DNA of 57,965 nt from Peptostreptococcaceae bacterium (GCA_016649995.1 JAENWJ010000006.1:1-57965); one strand, 5' to 3'; positions 17,863 to 27,104 are shown, counted from the stretch's first letter. Notes: a model not told the origin generated them from the letters alone. Translations and numbers: made by a program.

Positions 17863-18750
17863 ATGAACATTCAACATATAAAAGGTTTTTCGCATTATTT
17901 CAAAAGCCCAACTAATGTTGGCGCCCTGGTAGAAGGTAAAAGCGTCATACTGATCGATTCGGGAAATGATACGGATAAGGGCAAAAAACTTTACAAGGCA
18001 ATGGAGTCTGACGGGCTGCACTTGAAAGGCATTTGGAATACGCATTCGCATGCCGACCATTGGGGAGGCAATCATTATTTGCAGGGAAAGACCGGATGCA
18101 GGATATGGTCGTCAAAATTAGAGGCGGCGATGATAAACAATAATATTTTAGAGCCCTTCTATTTATATGGAGCAGATCCTTTAAAGGTGCTTAAAAACAA
18201 GTTCCTAATGGCCAAGGAATGCTCGTGTGAAATCTTCGATTCGGATTCTGTCGATTTTGAAGGGAACAGAATTGAAATCGTAGATTTAAAGGGGCACAGT
18301 CCTGGCATGGTAGGTTTTAGAACGGAAGATGGAGTTTTTTTCACGGGAGATGCTCTTTTCTCGCCTGAAATAATAGATAAATACAAGCTGATGTATTCAT
18401 CTGATATAACTGAGCATCTTAAAACACTTGAGGTTTTGGAAGAATCGGATGCTGAGTACTATGTGTTAAGCCATGGGGAAATTTGCGAAGCAGATGGGCT
18501 GAAAGCCTTGATAGAAAAAAACAGGAAAGCCATCAGCAGAGTTAATGAAATACTTATTGATGCCATGACCGAACCTGCATCATTGGAGGAGCTGATGCTT
18601 TTGTCAATGGAAAAGCTGGGGGTTTCCATGAACATCGGACAGCATTTTCTCAACAGGACTACAATTTCGGCACATCTAAGTCATTTATGCAATGAAGGTT
18701 ATGTAGTGCCGGCGATGGACAATAACAGGCTTATTTATACAAGAAAATAA
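17863..18750 (+). CDS. Metallo-beta-lactamase-fold hydrolase
   Basis: A 295-residue protein of the MBL superfamily. The metal motif HTHSHADHWGG gives H61, H63, D65 and H66. Later ligands are likely in KGHSPGM, FTGDALF and LSHGE. The last about 80 residues look like a winged-helix or helical tail, as in the LACTB2/glyoxalase II-like group. It overlaps the operon of the dehydrogenase (2-base gap), suggesting a shared pathway, possibly thioester or aldehyde-derived ester hydrolysis. The true substrate is unknown. Confidence 0.8.
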   Translation: MNIQHIKGFSHYFKSPTNVGALVEGKSVILIDSGNDTDKGKKLYKAMESDGLHLKGIWNTHSHADHWGGNHYLQGKTGCRIWSSKLEAAMINNNILEPFYLYGADPLKVLKNKFLMAKECSCEIFDSDSVDFEGNRIEIVDLKGHSPGMVGFRTEDGVFFTGDALFSPEIIDKYKLMYSSDITEHLKTLEVLEESDAEYYVLSHGEICEADGLKALIEKNRKAISRVNEILIDAMTEPASLEELMLLSMEKLGVSMNIGQHFLNRTTISAHLSHLCNEGYVVPAMDNNRLIYTRK

Positions 18751-18793
18751 AAAGCAACCGGTTTTTGTGCCGATTGCTTAATGCTATGCGTTA

Positions 18794-20029
18794 TCAGATT
18801 TGTTTTACCTCGAGTTTTTCAAGCTCAAGAGCGATTTTGCTGTACAAGGAATGAATAAGTTCTTCAAATATCACTTCACCGTTTATGATGCCCTGTGCAT
18901 GATGAGCCTTACCGCCGCCCCTGCCATTATATTTTTCGAGCAAATCCTTAAGAACGAGATTTAGATCTAGAGGATTTTCGGAGGGTGATGAGGCCAAAAG
19001 AACGGTTGTGAAATTGGTTGCGGGACAGACAAGAATCAGTATCGCCGATGTATCTCTTTTTAGAACCTTGGATGTCAGAATGCTTGCTTCCTTTATATTG
19101 TCTGTTTCGAAAATATATGAAACAAGGCGATGGTTGTTGTGTACTCGGCTTTTGGCGAACATTTCATCTACCTGATAAGCAAGCAACTTGTCTGTTGTAT
19201 TTTTATACTTGGAGACGATTTCCTTGAAATCTTCCTTCATTCCCTTGCAACGAGCCGGCAAACTATTTTCACTGCAGGATAGATCCGATTTCAGGGTTGA
19301 CAAAACATGGGCTTTTTCGGCATAATCTTTTAAAGCACGGTTTCCGCAGACAAATTCAATACGGAGTCCATCATGGTGAGTGGAGCAATTGGTCATTTTA
19401 ATTATTCCTACCTCTCCCGTACGTTTGGGATGTGTTCCTCCACAGGGCGAGTAGTCGAACTGATCTATTTCAACTATGCGGGGATTCGCATAGCCGGCCA
19501 CATCCTTTCTCAAAGGAAAAGAGGCAAGTTCAGAGGCGTTTGACGGATAATGAGTTTTAACATTTAGACTTCCGAATACTATCTGATTGGAAAAATATTC
19601 GACACGGGCAAGGTCTTTGTGGCATAGCTGCTTGTCGATATCTATTGTAAGATTGTTTTCTGTAAGATGGAAGCCTATTGTTGCAGCCTCGAAAAGTTTT
19701 TCGAAAGAAGCTGAAAGAATATGCTGCCCGAGATGCTGCTGCATGAAATCGAAACGTCTGTTCCAGTCAATCCGGCATGAAATATTCTCGAACTGTTTTG
19801 GAATATCTTCGAGCACATGATAAATTTCGCCGTCTTTTTCAAAGACATTTTTGACGCGAAAGTCTCCTATGAAACCCAAATCACAGGGCTGTCCGCCACC
19901 TTCCGGGTAGAAAGCCGTTTGATTGAGCTTGATATGAACCTCTTTGCCGGGTTTTTGGTCGATTTTCGTTATATTGGCTTTAAATTCCTTTGTATAAGGA
20001 TTTTTATGATATATTTTTATGGCTGCCAT
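18794..20029 (-). CDS. alaX: Alanyl-tRNA editing protein (AlaX-L/DHHA1 type)
   Basis: A 411-residue free-standing editing protein that hydrolyses mischarged Ser- or Gly-tRNA(Ala). The AlaRS-like N-terminal domain has TAFYPEGGGQPCDLG. The zinc site is H99 and H103 (QQHLGQH) with C196 and H200 (CGGTH). The C-terminal DHHA1 domain ends with GRGGGKAHHAQG. ATG 20029 is 8 bases after GAGGAG; another ATG two codons earlier is too close to that site. It diverges from the next gene with only 52 bases between start codons. Confidence 0.92.
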   Translation of the reverse strand: MAAIKIYHKNPYTKEFKANITKIDQKPGKEVHIKLNQTAFYPEGGGQPCDLGFIGDFRVKNVFEKDGEIYHVLEDIPKQFENISCRIDWNRRFDFMQQHLGQHILSASFEKLFEAATIGFHLTENNLTIDIDKQLCHKDLARVEYFSNQIVFGSLNVKTHYPSNASELASFPLRKDVAGYANPRIVEIDQFDYSPCGGTHPKRTGEVGIIKMTNCSTHHDGLRIEFVCGNRALKDYAEKAHVLSTLKSDLSCSENSLPARCKGMKEDFKEIVSKYKNTTDKLLAYQVDEMFAKSRVHNNHRLVSYIFETDNIKEASILTSKVLKRDTSAILILVCPATNFTTVLLASSPSENPLDLNLVLKDLLEKYNGRGGGKAHHAQGIINGEVIFEELIHSLYSKIALELEKLEVKQI

Positions 20030-20081
20030 ATGCATCACTCCTCAAGATAATGATAACACAAACATGGAAAGAGGTGCCACA

Positions 20082-20990
20082 TTGAACTACGATAAATTAG
20101 CAGAAATCGAAGAAAAATTGATTGATGAAGTATACATTTACGGGATTGAAAAAGAAAATAATGAGATGACACATGCACGGGAACTGTATGAGAAAAACAT
20201 AGGGAGCTTGACGGGATTTGACAAGTGGAGCATATTTAATGCAGAATCCGGACAGATGAGAATTTTAGAGATTTACATCAAAAGCCGGCAAGAAATTCCA
20301 GAAGAGAATATGGTCGTGCTAAAGGCATGGATGCGTTCGGAAATGAAGGTTTGCGAAGCAATTGAGACATCTGTCGGTGAATCCATTGCATGCAGAGATA
20401 TAATAAGCGGAGAAAAATTAAACATAGAATCGGGAGGTATGTTAAAAAAAGGAGACATATTCATTGGAAGGGTATTTCTGCTTGATGTGAGCTTTTATGT
20501 AAGCAGGATTTTGTCGGTTTTCGTAGACAGCAAGCTTGCTGAAACGGTGAAAGGCAAATTTAGAGAAGCCTACGAATCATATTGCAACATAAGAGGATAT
20601 GTGACATATGAAAATTATGCCAAAAATAATCAATGGATGTTTTACAAGATGATTGAAATCATCAATAAAATTGAACTGGTGCAGGAAGAAGAAATACTCC
20701 AAGTATATTCGGCTGTTTATATTGTTCCTGATAGGGAACGATTAATGGGGAAAATCAGAAAGACAGATGCATTTATCCCAGACGATGTAGATTCGGGAGT
20801 TGAATATTATCTTCTTATTGAGGGAAACAATTTGCTATGCGAAGTAGAGGTTCATGGGGACCGTATTGTGATTAATGGGAATTCGTTGGATGAACTTAAA
20901 AAATCCCAGGCGAAGGTAGAGGAAATATTTGCCGGCGACATAGTTTTTTCTGAATCACACAATAAAAAATTGGAAGACTTGATTGAATAG
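20082..20990 (+). CDS. Protein of unknown function, 302 residues
   Basis: Not recognised. The start is TTG at 20082 after AGAGGTG, giving (M)NYDKLAEIEEKLIDEVYIYG. The protein is acidic, mainly helical by composition, with no signal peptide and no membrane segment. A hydrophobic stretch (GRVFLLDVSFYVSRILSVF) lies near residues 137-155 but is too polar at its ends for a clear transmembrane helix. No catalytic or metal motif is seen. It begins a run of four same-strand genes ending with a DNA methyltransferase and then comEC-holA. Confidence 0.75.
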   Translation: MNYDKLAEIEEKLIDEVYIYGIEKENNEMTHARELYEKNIGSLTGFDKWSIFNAESGQMRILEIYIKSRQEIPEENMVVLKAWMRSEMKVCEAIETSVGESIACRDIISGEKLNIESGGMLKKGDIFIGRVFLLDVSFYVSRILSVFVDSKLAETVKGKFREAYESYCNIRGYVTYENYAKNNQWMFYKMIEIINKIELVQEEEILQVYSAVYIVPDRERLMGKIRKTDAFIPDDVDSGVEYYLLIEGNNLLCEVEVHGDRIVINGNSLDELKKSQAKVEEIFAGDIVFSESHNKKLEDLIE

Positions 20991-21000
20991 GGAGATTGCC

Positions 21001-21195
21001 ATGTGGGAATATAGGATTGAACACATAAAAACGGCAGGAGCCACAAATCTAGTAATGTCAAAGAAAGATCAGGATTTGGTGAACCGTCTTGGGGGAGAGG
21101 GATGGGAACTGGTTGAGGCGGTGCCAACAGTCAATGGAAGGACCATCATATTGTTTTTCAAAAGGCCGCTTGAGATTGACAGAAAGAGTATTTGA
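21001..21195 (+). CDS. DUF4177 small protein
   Basis: A 64-residue protein, MWEYRIEHIKTAGATNL at the start and LGGEGWELVEAVPTVNG in the middle. The W-E-Y start and the GxEGWELV block are the marks of DUF4177, a small beta-rich domain of unknown function common in Firmicutes. The start at 21001 follows GGGAG. It is 10 bases after the preceding unknown gene, so the two are probably co-transcribed. Confidence 0.8.
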   Translation: MWEYRIEHIKTAGATNLVMSKKDQDLVNRLGGEGWELVEAVPTVNGRTIILFFKRPLEIDRKSI

Positions 21196-21233
21196 GTGTA
21201 GTATTGTATTGATTATGGAAGGGGAATGATTAA

Positions 21234-21620
21234 ATGGAAGTTCCGTTACTAGATAGTAGCGATGGTGCGAAACCTATTCGATTTGACAAGTTGTTGAAGA
21301 ATATTAAAGAATTGATTAAAAACAACGACAAAATCAAATTGGAAGCGTATATTGAAGAGTTGGAGAACCTTTTAAGTTACGATACCATAAGCTATTATGA
21401 GAAAGAGTCTGAAAAAATACAGCAATTGATAAGGAAACATCCTTATTTCAAAAACCCATGCACATATCCTATCAGATTGCTTACAATTATGAAATACTTG
21501 AAGAAAAAAGGGATTGACACAAGAATTGAAGACATCGATTTGCTTGTGAATCGAACTGTGGAAAACATGGATGGAGTAAGCATGGCCGGTCCCGGAATGT
21601 ATATTGTAAAAAAATCTTAG
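21234..21620 (+). CDS. Protein of unknown function, 128 residues
   Basis: Not recognised. It begins MEVPLLDSSDGAKPIRFDK and is lysine- and glutamate-rich, likely mostly helical (KLLKNIKELIKNNDKIKLEA and a coiled-coil-like stretch after it). AAGGGGAATG precedes the start. No motif gives a function. Its stop codon lies inside a strong terminator-like hairpin, and the methyltransferase follows 42 bases later. Confidence 0.75.
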   Translation: MEVPLLDSSDGAKPIRFDKLLKNIKELIKNNDKIKLEAYIEELENLLSYDTISYYEKESEKIQQLIRKHPYFKNPCTYPIRLLTIMKYLKKKGIDTRIEDIDLLVNRTVENMDGVSMAGPGMYIVKKS

Positions 21621-21645
21621 TATTGCGGTACTAAGATTTTTTATT
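21612..21645 (+). terminator. Terminator or attenuator between the 128-residue gene and the methyltransferase
   Basis: AAATCTTAGTA (21612-21622) pairs perfectly with TACTAAGATTT (21629-21639), loop TTGCGG, followed by TTTATTTG. No promoter is evident between it and the methyltransferase gene, so expression of the latter may depend on read-through. Confidence 0.8.
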
Positions 21646-21662
21646 TGAACGGAGAGATATTT

Positions 21663-23720
21663 ATGGGAAAAGGAGACAGAGATACCATAAAAACATATGA
21701 AGATGTAGGCTTGAGCGCAGAAGCTTCATACATAGGGTCTATCAGAAACCGCTTGCTTGAAAAGTATGGACTCGGCAGAGAAGCTTATCGCGGCTTCATT
21801 TGTAGGCACATCGGAGAGGAATACTCCGAAAAGATGGATCAAACAATGGATCCGGTTATTGAAACATTTGCCGGAGAGGAATATGGAGACGAGTATTTGC
21901 AGGGCTTTTCTCTGCCTGAATATATGGAAGGCTCTTTGCGTGCATCTACGGCGAGTGTATACACGCCTGAGCCTGTTGCGGCCTATCTTGTTGAAAGAGG
22001 CCTTTTTTATGTTCTGGAGGAAAAATTCATAAAAAAAGGTATAGCGAGGCCCGACTGCTTAGGTTTCTATATGGCTTTGGGAATTATACTAAAAGATAAT
22101 CCCGATATGGTAATCCGTACGATGGATATTTCAGCAGGGGCGGGTCTTTTTTTTCTTAAGATGCTTTCTGTGATGGATAAAGCCCTCAGAACATGTATTG
22201 ATTCAGACAAGGAGATAGATGAAATTCTGCTTAAACAGGTCAATGAGGGTTTTTGCGCAAATGATCTGCATAGTGAAGGTCTCGAAATGTTTATTATAGT
22301 ACTTTTAAACCGATTTCTCGGGACGTTTCGCCTAGAAGATATAAATCCGACGATTTACAAGAGGGATGCCATATCGGATTTCGATTTCGGCGATTCATAT
22401 GATTTGCTTTTGGGCAATCCGCCCTACCTGGGAGAAAAAGGAAATAGAGACATTTTTAAAATGGCTAAATCGTCGGATTTCGGGAAGCGTTTCTATGAAG
22501 CCAAAATGGATTATTTTTACTATTTCATTTACAAGGCCGTTGAAATGCTAAGACCGGGCGGCGTCTTGTCCTATGTTACAACGAATTATTTCACCACTGC
22601 GGATGGGGCAAAAAAACTTAGGGCTTTCCTTAGCGAAAACATATCCTTTAGGGAAATATATATGCTTGACGGCGTAAACATTTTCAGTTCCGCAAAGGGG
22701 CAGCATAATATGCTTTTTACTCTTCAAAAGAAACCGGCTTATTCAGATAAAACCGTTTTGAAAAAAGCATCGGGAAATGTAGCTCCTCTGAAGGATGCAA
22801 TGAAAAGTTTTGCTTCGCATGAAATAAGGCAGGAATCCATATATGATATTGACGGAAACATTATATTATATGAAAATTCTTTATACGGAGAAGTGTCGCG
22901 AAGCATCAGAGGCAATGCCGCATGCTCAATTGGAGATGTTTGTCAAGTGAGGCAGGGCCTTGTGTCGGGATGCGACAAGACAAGCAAGCGCAACATAATA
23001 GAAGGCGCGGAAAACATGGGTTTGCGCGAGCCCATTTATGTATTTGATTCACTAGGCGCAGTGCCAGGGCATCTAAAGAGTTCACCATTCCTCAAACCCT
23101 TTTATAAGAATTCGGATATAGGGTGCTATTCACTTAAGGAATCGGAAAAGCTTGTATTGTATGTCACAAATGATAAAATGGAAAAAGAAGGAAAAGCATC
23201 TGGCGAAGCCGTGTTGAAACATTTGAATCCTTACAGGGCGATTCTTTCAAAAAGGCGTGAAGTCATAAATGGGGCGAGGCATTGGTATGAGCTTCAATGG
23301 TATAGAGATGAAGAAATCTTCAATGGTCCCAAAATAATGGTTCCTCACAGAGCCGTTGACAATCGTTTTGTTTACACGGAAAAACCCTGCTACGGAAGTG
23401 CGGATATATATTTCATTCACAGCAAAATGGGAGCAAATCACATGAAGGCAATTTGCTGCATACTGAATTCTAGTGTGGTCTATTTCTGGCTAAAGAACAA
23501 TGGAAAAAGGAAGGGCGGTCAGCTCGAATTGTATCATACGCCGCTGAAACGCATTCCCTTACCAAAGTTGACAGAAAAATCGATTGGAAGGCTTGCTATA
23601 ATGCATGATTGCCGGGATAGAGATGACAGTATAGTTGACGATTTTGTGTACAGCCTTTATGGATTGAGTGTCAAGGAAAAAGAAATGATAAAAGGTTTTA
23701 CTGAAGGAGAAAGACAGTAA
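21663..23720 (+). CDS. Orphan N6-adenine DNA methyltransferase (Eco57I/CamA-like)
   Basis: A 685-residue adenine methyltransferase with a target-recognition tail. The SAM motif is DISAGAGLFF (155-164) and the catalytic motif IV is NPPY (252-255). Before these comes the YTPEPVAAYLV block of type I/IIG enzymes. The C-terminal part (about 390-660) is a TaqI-like specificity domain (GLVSGCDK, RHWYELQW, PKIMVPH, ADIYF, ILNSSV). This order matches CamA, the orphan methyltransferase of Clostridioides difficile, though CamA is shorter. The N-terminus shows no PD-(D/E)xK nuclease motif, and no restriction gene is nearby. ATG 21663 follows GGAGAG. comEC starts 29 bases downstream. Confidence 0.88.
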   Translation: MGKGDRDTIKTYEDVGLSAEASYIGSIRNRLLEKYGLGREAYRGFICRHIGEEYSEKMDQTMDPVIETFAGEEYGDEYLQGFSLPEYMEGSLRASTASVYTPEPVAAYLVERGLFYVLEEKFIKKGIARPDCLGFYMALGIILKDNPDMVIRTMDISAGAGLFFLKMLSVMDKALRTCIDSDKEIDEILLKQVNEGFCANDLHSEGLEMFIIVLLNRFLGTFRLEDINPTIYKRDAISDFDFGDSYDLLLGNPPYLGEKGNRDIFKMAKSSDFGKRFYEAKMDYFYYFIYKAVEMLRPGGVLSYVTTNYFTTADGAKKLRAFLSENISFREIYMLDGVNIFSSAKGQHNMLFTLQKKPAYSDKTVLKKASGNVAPLKDAMKSFASHEIRQESIYDIDGNIILYENSLYGEVSRSIRGNAACSIGDVCQVRQGLVSGCDKTSKRNIIEGAENMGLREPIYVFDSLGAVPGHLKSSPFLKPFYKNSDIGCYSLKESEKLVLYVTNDKMEKEGKASGEAVLKHLNPYRAILSKRREVINGARHWYELQWYRDEEIFNGPKIMVPHRAVDNRFVYTEKPCYGSADIYFIHSKMGANHMKAICCILNSSVVYFWLKNNGKRKGGQLELYHTPLKRIPLPKLTEKSIGRLAIMHDCRDRDDSIVDDFVYSLYGLSVKEKEMIKGFTEGERQ

Positions 23721-23749
23721 TCATGGAATATTAAATGCGAGGTGGCGTC

Positions 23750-26077
23750 TTGAGAAGACCCTTGGCTTTATTTTTGGTTTCATATTTTATTGGTATGATG
23801 GTTTTGTTTGACAGCCCTTTTATGTTCATTGGTGGAATCTGCCTGTGGATTGTAGCTATTTTGTTTATTTTTGAATGGTCGGAAGAAACCCTTAAACGCC
23901 TTGTGATTGTTTTTTTTGGTGTGGTGATTGGAATGGGACTGACATTCTACTCATCAGATTATATGCAAACACAAACTTTTGAAGAAGGAAACGTAGAGGT
24001 TTATGGATATGCATACGGACCTGAATACGGAAACGCAGGCAAACTTGTACTGAAAGTTAAAAAGATCAAAGGAAAAGAAGGCTATAGCACAGCCAATGCA
24101 AAGATATTGATTCTTTCGGATAAGGATATCTCAAAATATCGACATACATATATAAAGTATAGTGGAGTGCTGATTAATGAAAGCAAACCCAAAAATCCCA
24201 ATGCTTTTAACTATAGCAAATACGGATTAATAAAAGGCTATGACAAGGTAAGCTTTTTTGACGGCAAGGCTGCTATTGTAGAAATTGAAGCTAAAAAATA
24301 TTTTGATCCGGTAATTATAAAGGATAAAATTCTTATAAAAAGTGAAAGAATCTTAGAAAAAAATAGCCAAGCATATTTTGCATCTCTTGTTTTTGGAGAT
24401 ACAAGCCTTTTAGGCGAAGAAAAGACCATGCAAATAGGCATGTCGGGGCTTTCACATCTTTTTGCCGTTTCAGGATTGCACATTGCAGTTTTATTCGGGT
24501 TCTTGACTGCGCTGTCAAATCTTTTTTACAGGAAGAGCCATTGGATAAAATCCATTGTGATTCTATCAACGGTATTTCTTTTTGTTTCAATAATAGGATT
24601 TCCTGTTTCTGCAATAAGAGCCTTTGTATTTATTTCTATATATTCATTGGCGGGAATAGCTAGACGAAAATACGATTTGTTGAATGTACTGTTGTTATCT
24701 GCGGCAATAATACTTTTATGGAATCCGTATCAGCTTTTTTCAGCGGGATTCCAACTATCGTTTGGAGCCGTAGCATCAATATATTTCATTTATCCGGCTT
24801 TAAGTGAATGGATACATCCAAAAAATATTGCTGTAAAGGCTTTGATGATATCGTTATCTGTTCAAGTTGGGATAGCCCCTGTGCTTATTTATCATTTTAA
24901 TTATTTGTCTATAATTTCGATAATCGCCAATGTTCCAGCTGTATTATTGTTTGGAACATGGTTGCCGATTCTCTATATTTTCGCGATTGCAAATATTCTA
25001 TCGATTCCTTTACTTCCGCAGGTTCTTGCCTTTCCGGTTGAATGGGGTACGAATGCTTTGGACTGGTTGTCAAAGGCTGCATCAGGATTTTCTTGGTCAT
25101 ATATTGAATTGCCTTTTGTCGGTTACAAGTTTATCGGACTCTATTACTGTGTATGCACATTGTTTGTGTTACAATCTAGAAAAGATTATTTTTTGCGGGT
25201 AGATAAAATGAAAAAGACTGTGGCGGCTATATTGGTTGCAATAGCAGTTGCAACAATTCCGGCTATTGCGAATGTAGATAATCAAATAGAAATAATATTT
25301 TTTGATGTTGGGCAGGGCGATTGCGTCTTTGTAAGAACTGCCAACGGAAGGAATATTCTGATTGACAGTGGAACGGAGGATATTGATATTTCCGAAATAT
25401 TAATGAGGAATGGAATTAAGAGGATAGATTTGGCGATTCTTACCCACTTTCATGAAGACCATTACGGAGGACTATTTGAGCTCGCCGAAAAGGGTCGAAT
25501 AGATACACTGCTGATGAAGGAAACGCTTTATGAGAATGGAGACGTAAAGCAAGCATTGGAAACTAAAATGCGGTATGCTGAAAAAACCGTAATATATACC
25601 AAATCCGGACAGTCACTTGAAATTGACGGTCTGTCAATGCAGATTTTGAATGTGGGCAAAAATTACGAAGGATTGAGTTCCCATTCCGCAGAAAACAACG
25701 ATTCAATAGTTGTTTTGTTGGATTATAGAGATTTTGAGATGCTTCTTGTTGGGGATATAGAAGAGAAGGCGGAGAAGAGCCTGTCTTTGGAAAATCCAGT
25801 CGATATTGACCTGATAAAGGCAAGTCACCATGGAAGCAAAACCTCGAACATAGATAGTTTTTTGGAAGCATACAAACCCGAAGTTGTCGTGGTGCAGGTC
25901 GGAAAAAATATTTTCGGACATCCGGCACCTTCTGTGATTGAAAGGTATGAAAGCTTTGATATGGATGTATACCGCACCGACAAAGACGGTGCAGTAATAA
26001 TCAAAACGAATGGTTTGAGAGAGTTTATTGTGGAAAGCAATTTTTCAAACAGGAGTGAATCATATGGACTTGAATAA
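23750..26077 (+). CDS. comEC: DNA uptake channel ComEC/Rec2
   Basis: A 775-residue competence protein that carries single-stranded DNA across the membrane. N-terminal membrane helices and a DUF4131-like soluble loop (about 40-200) are followed by the multi-helix Competence domain (about 220-480; GLSHLFAVSGLHIAVLFGF). A C-terminal metallo-beta-lactamase domain starts near 510 (FFDVGQGDCVFV, ILTHFHEDHYGG, KASHHGSKTS). The start is TTG at 23750 after GAGGTG; an upstream ATG at 23735 lacks a site. The end overlaps holA. Confidence 0.95.
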   Translation: MRRPLALFLVSYFIGMMVLFDSPFMFIGGICLWIVAILFIFEWSEETLKRLVIVFFGVVIGMGLTFYSSDYMQTQTFEEGNVEVYGYAYGPEYGNAGKLVLKVKKIKGKEGYSTANAKILILSDKDISKYRHTYIKYSGVLINESKPKNPNAFNYSKYGLIKGYDKVSFFDGKAAIVEIEAKKYFDPVIIKDKILIKSERILEKNSQAYFASLVFGDTSLLGEEKTMQIGMSGLSHLFAVSGLHIAVLFGFLTALSNLFYRKSHWIKSIVILSTVFLFVSIIGFPVSAIRAFVFISIYSLAGIARRKYDLLNVLLLSAAIILLWNPYQLFSAGFQLSFGAVASIYFIYPALSEWIHPKNIAVKALMISLSVQVGIAPVLIYHFNYLSIISIIANVPAVLLFGTWLPILYIFAIANILSIPLLPQVLAFPVEWGTNALDWLSKAASGFSWSYIELPFVGYKFIGLYYCVCTLFVLQSRKDYFLRVDKMKKTVAAILVAIAVATIPAIANVDNQIEIIFFDVGQGDCVFVRTANGRNILIDSGTEDIDISEILMRNGIKRIDLAILTHFHEDHYGGLFELAEKGRIDTLLMKETLYENGDVKQALETKMRYAEKTVIYTKSGQSLEIDGLSMQILNVGKNYEGLSSHSAENNDSIVVLLDYRDFEMLLVGDIEEKAEKSLSLENPVDIDLIKASHHGSKTSNIDSFLEAYKPEVVVVQVGKNIFGHPAPSVIERYESFDMDVYRTDKDGAVIIKTNGLREFIVESNFSNRSESYGLE

Positions 26078-27104
26078 GCTAATGGAATTGCCTGCAAATA
26101 TAGGGCAGAGGGTTTTCTTTGTTGATGGTGAGGAAAAATATATTGCAGATAGATTTGTTGAGTATATGAAAAAAAAGCATCTTAAAGGATGCGTCGAGGA
26201 AATGAATCTTCATAAGATTGAGCAGATTTCCGACTTGAAGGATATAGAGGAAAAGATAGTTACGCTGCCGTTCATGTGCGATGCGAGGATGGTTGTTGTT
26301 TCTGATTTTATCAAAATTGCTGCTGAAATGCTTAAGAGCAAGGAAGAACTGGATTCTTTTATTGGTAAAGTGCCTGAAACGACAGTATTGGTTTTGTTGA
26401 ATGGACGCGTCGACAAAAGGAGCATCGTCTATAAATTTTTTAAAAAGAAGAAATTAATTGTCGAAGCTAAGAGACTCACCCCGGAATCATATGAGGCGTG
26501 GGTTGAGGATTTTATTATAACGCGCGGGGTTTCAATTACAAAGGTTGACAAAAAATATCTGACTCAACAATTGGGATATTTTAACAAAGAAAGACCGAAA
26601 AATATGTACGATTCCGAAAGCGAGCTCAAGAAACTGCTTGGAAGCCTAAATGGGAGGGGAACCATAGAAAGAAAGGATTTTGAAGGTTTTTTGGATACCA
26701 GAGGCGAGACTAATATTTTTAAGCTGACTGACAGTATTTCTGAAGCTCATACGGCATTGGCCCTCGAAAGCCTTGAGATATTATGTGAAATGGGAGAGCC
26801 GGAAATTAAAATTTTATTCATGATTAGCCGCCATTTTAGACAGATAATGAAGGTTAAGAGTTTGCAAAGCGGTGGCTGTTCTAAGGAAGAAACTATGAAA
26901 ACCCTTGGAATAAAGAGTGATTTTGTTTTTAAAAAAAACTTAAGATACGCAAGAGGATTGGAAATGGCCGCAATCGGAAGGATAATGGAATTATGTATGG
27001 AAACGGAATTGAAATGCAAATCGCTGTCAAGCCAGAAGCGCTTGGCAATAGAAGTTTTGATTTGCCAAATAAGCGGCGTCATAATTGATGGGAAACAAAG
27101 ATAG
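26064..27104 (+). CDS. holA: DNA polymerase III delta subunit
   Basis: A 346-residue HolA (YqeN), the clamp-loader subunit that opens the beta ring. The start ATG at 26064 follows AGGAGTG and lies inside the comEC end. The N-terminal AAA+ fold lacks a Walker A, as expected for delta; the LTPESYEAWVEDFI, LGSLNGRGTI and ILFMISRHFRQIM segments are typical. Position after comEC is conserved in Firmicutes. Confidence 0.9.
   Translation: MDLNKLMELPANIGQRVFFVDGEEKYIADRFVEYMKKKHLKGCVEEMNLHKIEQISDLKDIEEKIVTLPFMCDARMVVVSDFIKIAAEMLKSKEELDSFIGKVPETTVLVLLNGRVDKRSIVYKFFKKKKLIVEAKRLTPESYEAWVEDFIITRGVSITKVDKKYLTQQLGYFNKERPKNMYDSESELKKLLGSLNGRGTIERKDFEGFLDTRGETNIFKLTDSISEAHTALALESLEILCEMGEPEIKILFMISRHFRQIMKVKSLQSGGCSKEETMKTLGIKSDFVFKKNLRYARGLEMAAIGRIMELCMETELKCKSLSSQKRLAIEVLICQISGVIIDGKQR

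Noticed and set aside
18750-18782. Terminator hairpin between the MBL gene and alaX
   Set aside because: AAGCAACCGG and CCGATTGCTT pair with one mismatch, but no T-run follows on the plus strand, so I left it out as a terminator.
21663-23720. Restriction-modification fusion (type IIG with nuclease domain)
   Set aside because: No PD-(D/E)xK or other nuclease motif is visible in the N-terminal 100 residues.
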